64,000 nucleotides of DNA, taken from positions 1-64,000 of the forward strand of contig NZ_QGDD01000010.1 in assembly GCF_003160695.1 (NCBI RefSeq), in the 5' to 3' direction. Under the pieces are notes generated by a model that worked only from the letters and a program-made list of their open reading frames with translations, had not been told where the DNA came from and did no database searches. The translations under genes were made by a program, and so were the position numbers. Below are positions 61,213 through 64,000 of this stretch, in pieces. Source of the DNA: Nocardioides silvaticus. Lineage in GTDB: Bacteria; Actinomycetota; Actinomycetes; Propionibacteriales; Nocardioidaceae. The first letter of the stretch is position 1. Each line of letters begins with the position of its first letter.

Positions 61213-61502
61213 GATTCCGAGATACCGGGCGCCCCATGACGCCCTTGTCACAACGCTTGCGTGGTCACGAGCGTTGGAGCCGCCCATGTTCACGCGGTCT
61301 TGCTGCTTGCTGACGTTAGCGAGACTTGTTGCCCGGAACAACAAATTGGCCGTTGATCGGTTTCACATTCGGTAACCACGCGAACCCGCCGTGTTCACCC
61401 CCGATCGCGACGGATTTCGTCGTCCGACGCCGCTAACGCAACGTTAGCGACCGCCGGATGCAGGGCTTGCCGCCGGTTGTTACCCGCAAGTAATATGACG
61501 GC
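61213..61502. promoter_or_regulatory. Leader and promoter region of the DUF4442 gene
   Basis: This 290-base region is rich in symmetry. ACGTTAGCGA occurs twice (61313-61322, 61441-61450), and the second copy is preceded by its inverse to give GCTAACG-CAA-CGTTAGC (61432-61448). TTGTT-GCCCGG-AACAA (61326-61341) is another inverted repeat. TAATAT lies just before the ATG and fits a -10 box for a leaderless transcript. Control by an unlinked repressor is likely. Confidence 0.5.
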
Positions 61503-61979
61503 ATGAGCCAGGTCCACACCCTCTGGAAGACCGCCTCCGGCCTGCCGGTCATCGGCGGGGTCGGCAAGCGCGCGTTCTCGATCGCGTTCACGCAGAAGGC
61601 GCCGTACTTCGCCTCCATCCACCCGCGGTTCACGATCGTCGAGCCCAACCACGTGGAGCTGGTGATCCCGAAGCGCCGCAGCGTCCAGAACCACATCGGC
61701 ACCGTGCACGCCATTGCGCTGTGCAACGGCTTCGAGGCCGCCATGGGGGCCCTGGCGGAGGTGACCATCCCGAAGGACAAGCGCTGGATCCCCAAGGGGA
61801 TGGAGGTCGCCTACACCGCCAAGGCGAGCAGCGACATCACCTGCATCGCCGAGACCGACCAGGAGCAGTGGGACAACGCCGACGGCGACCTCGCGGTCCG
61901 GGTCCGGGGCGTGCGCGACGACGGGGTCGTGGTGGGCGAGGGCGAGATCCGACTCTGGGTCACGCCGAAGAGCAAGTAG
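61503..61979 (+). CDS. DUF4442 hotdog-fold (thioesterase-like) protein
   Basis: This 158-residue protein of DUF4442, a PaaI-type hotdog family, carries AFTQKAPYFASIHPRFTIVEPNHVELVIP, the central-helix segment NHIGTVHAIALCNGFEAAMG and WIPKGMEVAYTAKASSDI. Relatives include acyl-CoA thioesterases; the Asn/His in the central segment match the active-site position. An acyl-CoA substrate is likely but undetermined. No coding neighbours on its strand. The palindrome-rich leader suggests tight control, perhaps by a fatty-acid regulator. Confidence 0.8.
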   Translation: MSQVHTLWKTASGLPVIGGVGKRAFSIAFTQKAPYFASIHPRFTIVEPNHVELVIPKRRSVQNHIGTVHAIALCNGFEAAMGALAEVTIPKDKRWIPKGMEVAYTAKASSDITCIAETDQEQWDNADGDLAVRVRGVRDDGVVVGEGEIRLWVTPKSK

Positions 61980-61983
61980 CTCC

Positions 61984-62850
61984 TCACCGCGGCGCGCGGG
62001 CGCTCGGATCGTCCTCGCCGACCATGGACACCTCGAGCACCTTCTTCTCACCGACGAACCGCTTCTGCACCCAGGTGGCGATCGCCGTCAGGATCAGGTT
62101 GAGGATGATGTAGATCGTCCCGACGACGAAGACGGTCGGGATCTGGTTCTGGCCGAACTGCGGGTTGCTGTAGATGAGCCGGGCGACGTAGGTGAGTCCC
62201 GGGGCCAGGACGACGTACCCGAGCGCGGTGTCCTTCAGTGCGACGACGCACTGGCTGATCAGCGCCGGGAGCATGATCTTGACCGCCTGCGGCAGCAGGA
62301 TCGTGAGCATCACCTGCGTCTTGCGCATGCCGAGCGCGTACGCCGCCTCCGCCTGTCCCTTCGGCACGGCGTTGATCCCGGCCCGGAAAACCTCGGCCAG
62401 CACCGCGCCGTTGTAGAGCATCAGCGCGAGCACGACCGCCCAGTAGGGAGAGGAGTCCTTGTCGGTGCCCAGCAGGTTCCAGATGAAGATCATGGCCAGC
62501 AGCACCGGCACGGCACGCCAGAACTCCACGACCGCCCAGCACGGCCACCGTGCCCAGGCGTGCTCCGAGAGCTTCCCGATCCCGAAGACGACGCCGAAGC
62601 CGACCGCCAGCAGGATCGCGGAGAACGCCATCTTGAGGGTCTCGAGGACGCCGTCCACGAGGATCGCCTCGATGTAGACGGGGCTGACGAACGGCTCCCA
62701 CTTCTGGTACTCGAACTGGCCGTTCTGCTCGAGTCGGACCACGACCCAGACGACCGAGGCGACGAGAAGCACGCCCGCGAGCACCGTGTAGATCCGTTGC
62801 CGCGCCAGGGCCCGCGGCCCGGGTGCGTCGAAGAGGACGCTGCCGCTCAT
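61984..62850 (-). CDS. gluD: Glutamate-type ABC transporter permease GluD
   Basis: This 288-residue inner-membrane permease of the polar amino acid group (HisM family) has an N-terminal helix, a long loop, then five helices including FWRAVPVLLAMIFIWNLLG and the EAA loop EVFRAGINAVPKGQAEAAYALGM (coupling to the ATPase). The size and N-terminal extension match GluD of the corynebacterial GluABCD glutamate uptake system. It overlaps gluC by four bases. The cognate ATPase gluA is not in the window and probably lies beyond the gluB end. Confidence 0.88.
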   Translation of the reverse strand: MSGSVLFDAPGPRALARQRIYTVLAGVLLVASVVWVVVRLEQNGQFEYQKWEPFVSPVYIEAILVDGVLETLKMAFSAILLAVGFGVVFGIGKLSEHAWARWPCWAVVEFWRAVPVLLAMIFIWNLLGTDKDSSPYWAVVLALMLYNGAVLAEVFRAGINAVPKGQAEAAYALGMRKTQVMLTILLPQAVKIMLPALISQCVVALKDTALGYVVLAPGLTYVARLIYSNPQFGQNQIPTVFVVGTIYIILNLILTAIATWVQKRFVGEKKVLEVSMVGEDDPSARAPR

Positions 62851-63542
62851 GAGACCCGCACCCGTCGCTCGAGCCGGTGCGAGATGAAGGAGAGCACCTC
62901 AACCAGGATCACGAAGATCAGTGCGAACCCGATGAAGAGGGTCCAGAGCTCGGCGGGGTTGTTCTTGATGAGGAGCCGCATCCGGACGAAGGCCTCGGCC
63001 ACCCCGAGGGCGCCGGCCACCGTCGTGTTCTTGAGGAGCGCGATCTGCACGTTCGCGAGCGGCGGGATCGTCGCCCGGAACGCCTGGGGCAGGACGACCT
63101 GGGTCATCACTCCCGAGAAGGGGAGACCGATCGCGCGGGCTGCCTCGGCCTGACCCAGCGGGACGGCGTTGACGCCCGAGCGGAGCGCCTCGCAGACGAA
63201 GGCGGCGGTGTAGATCGTGAGGCCGACTACGCAGGCGGTGAAGATGTTGTTGAGCCGGACGTCGCCGACGCCGGTCGGGATCACGACGTCGACGAAGTTG
63301 AACTTGAGGTCGATCTTCGGCGCCGCGATCCGGAAGAAGATGATGACGATGACCAGCGGCGTGTTCCGGACCAGGTGGACGTAGAGCGTGCCCGCCCACC
63401 GCAGCACCGGGATCGGCCCCACCCGCATCGCTGCGAGGACGGTCCCGAGGACCATCGAACCGATCCCGGCGAAGAGGAACAGGAGCACCGTGTAGGCGAA
63501 CGCGAGGGCGATCGCCTCACGGTGCTCCCAGAACAGCTCCAC
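62847..63542 (-). CDS. gluC: Glutamate-type ABC transporter permease GluC
   Basis: This 231-residue permease has five helices and the EAA motif EALRSGVNAVPLGQAEAARAIGLPFSG. The periplasmic-side sequence FRIAAPKIDLKFNFVDVV is distinctive of the GluC subgroup. GTG is the start. It lies 13 bases after the gluB stop, so gluB-gluC-gluD are co-transcribed. Two unlike permease subunits (GluC, GluD) form the channel. Substrate glutamate or aspartate is inferred from family. Confidence 0.88.
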   Translation of the reverse strand: MELFWEHREAIALAFAYTVLLFLFAGIGSMVLGTVLAAMRVGPIPVLRWAGTLYVHLVRNTPLVIVIIFFRIAAPKIDLKFNFVDVVIPTGVGDVRLNNIFTACVVGLTIYTAAFVCEALRSGVNAVPLGQAEAARAIGLPFSGVMTQVVLPQAFRATIPPLANVQIALLKNTTVAGALGVAEAFVRMRLLIKNNPAELWTLFIGFALIFVILVEVLSFISHRLERRVRVS

Positions 63543-63555
63543 TTGTCGCGATGCC

Positions 63556-64000
63556 TCAGCTAGCCGCGCACTCGTCGAGCGCCGGCGGCTCGGGGGCCTC
63601 CTCGCCCTCGGCGCCGAGGTGGGCGTTGAACGACTCCTCCCAGGTGCCGTCCTCGAACGCCTCGGTGAGCACGTCGTTGATCCACTGGCACATCTCCGGG
63701 TAGTCCTTCGAGTAGCCGATGCCGATGCGCTCCTCGGAGAACTCCGGTCCGACGACCTTCACCTCGCCGTCGTACTGCGCCGCGAGGCCGAGGAGGATCG
63801 AACCGTCGGTCGACATCGCCGGCACGGTGCCGTTGACAACGTCCTCGGCACACTGCGCGTAGCTCGCGGACGGGACACCCACAGCACCCTCGGCCTCGAT
63901 GTTCTCCAGGGACGTCGAGCCCTCCTGGGCGCAGACCTCCTCGCCCTGGAGGTCGGCGATCGACTCGACGTCGGAGTCGGCCGGGACCAGCACCTGCTGG
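63556..64000 (-). CDS. gluB: Glutamate-binding lipoprotein GluB, C-terminal part
   Basis: Only the last 148 or so residues are present; the 5' end is beyond the window edge. The visible part is the second lobe of a type-II periplasmic-binding protein: VESIADLQGEEVCAQEGST, VPAMSTDGSILLGLAAQYDG, ERIGIGYSKDYPEMCQWINDVL and a C-terminal Glu/Pro-rich tail ending CAAS. The conserved Asp in STDGSIL is expected to contact the amino group of the ligand. It would be anchored outside the membrane and deliver glutamate-type amino acids to GluCD. Confidence 0.88.
   Translation of the reverse strand, partial: QQVLVPADSDVESIADLQGEEVCAQEGSTSLENIEAEGAVGVPSASYAQCAEDVVNGTVPAMSTDGSILLGLAAQYDGEVKVVGPEFSEERIGIGYSKDYPEMCQWINDVLTEAFEDGTWEESFNAHLGAEGEEAPEPPALDECAAS

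Overview
The window is high-GC actinobacterial chromosome, most likely from Nocardioides or a close relative (Nocardioidaceae). The evidence is GC-rich third codon positions, many GTG starts and 4-base ATGA/GTGA overlaps, F420-dependent luciferase-like oxidoreductases, a FurA-KatG pair, an RpfB resuscitation factor, an actinobacterial protein mannosyltransferase, and two KstR-type operators. The genus is an inference. No rRNA, tRNA or CRISPR array was seen.

Layout. (1) 1-12.6 kb: an IS481-type end cut by the window edge; an MFS exporter with an ArsR-type regulator; a sigma factor whose upstream partner gene appears frameshifted; DedA-like and DinB-like genes; a VanY-like carboxypeptidase divergent from a two-component system; a FAD reductase-FolE-DoxX-like operon facing a Cys-rich regulator; an amino-acid oxidase with a DksA-like zinc protein. 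(2) 13-17.3 kb: flavin oxidase, VOC protein, methyltransferase, HAD phosphatase and LLM oxidoreductase. (3) 17.3-27.4 kb: a two-armed amine-catabolism locus around a GntR operator. One arm holds a DMGDH-like FAD/GcvT demethylase, a choline-kinase-like protein and an APC permease. The other holds a glutamine-synthetase-like ligase, aldehyde dehydrogenase, SDR and a PuuD-like hydrolase. Together they suggest import, demethylation, gamma-glutamylation, oxidation and hydrolysis of an N-methylated amino-alcohol or amine.

(4) 27.4-38.4 kb: an HxlR/imine-reductase-like pair; SDR, EthD and LLM genes behind two KstR-type boxes, suggesting steroid catabolism; an acyltransferase-3/SGNH protein; a phosphotriesterase-like lactonase; a 1.1-kb array of long hairpin repeats; a lipoprotein; a TetR/MpaB pair. 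(5) 38.4-48.9 kb: a two-component system whose kinase is fused to a DUF4173-like membrane domain; furA-katG; a SigB/SigF-type sigma factor with a matching upstream promoter; a PAS-ANTAR protein; small stress-type proteins.

(6) 48.3-58.8 kb: a conserved actinobacterial block (pmt divergent from rsmI-hydrolase-tatD-rpfB-ksgA-ispE-ABC-F). It carries a second repeat array between pmt and rsmI and repeat-derived in-frame inserts in pmt and the ABC-F gene. (7) 58.8-64 kb: a 23-bp perfect inverted repeat; MarR/hydrolase/methyltransferase genes; a DUF4442 protein; and a glutamate-type ABC importer (gluD, gluC, partial gluB) running off the end.

The least conventional content is the related hairpin-repeat family: one array between convergent genes, one in a divergent promoter region, and apparent traces inside two essential-type genes. 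The amine locus, the kinase-DUF4173 fusion and the structured rpfB leader come next.
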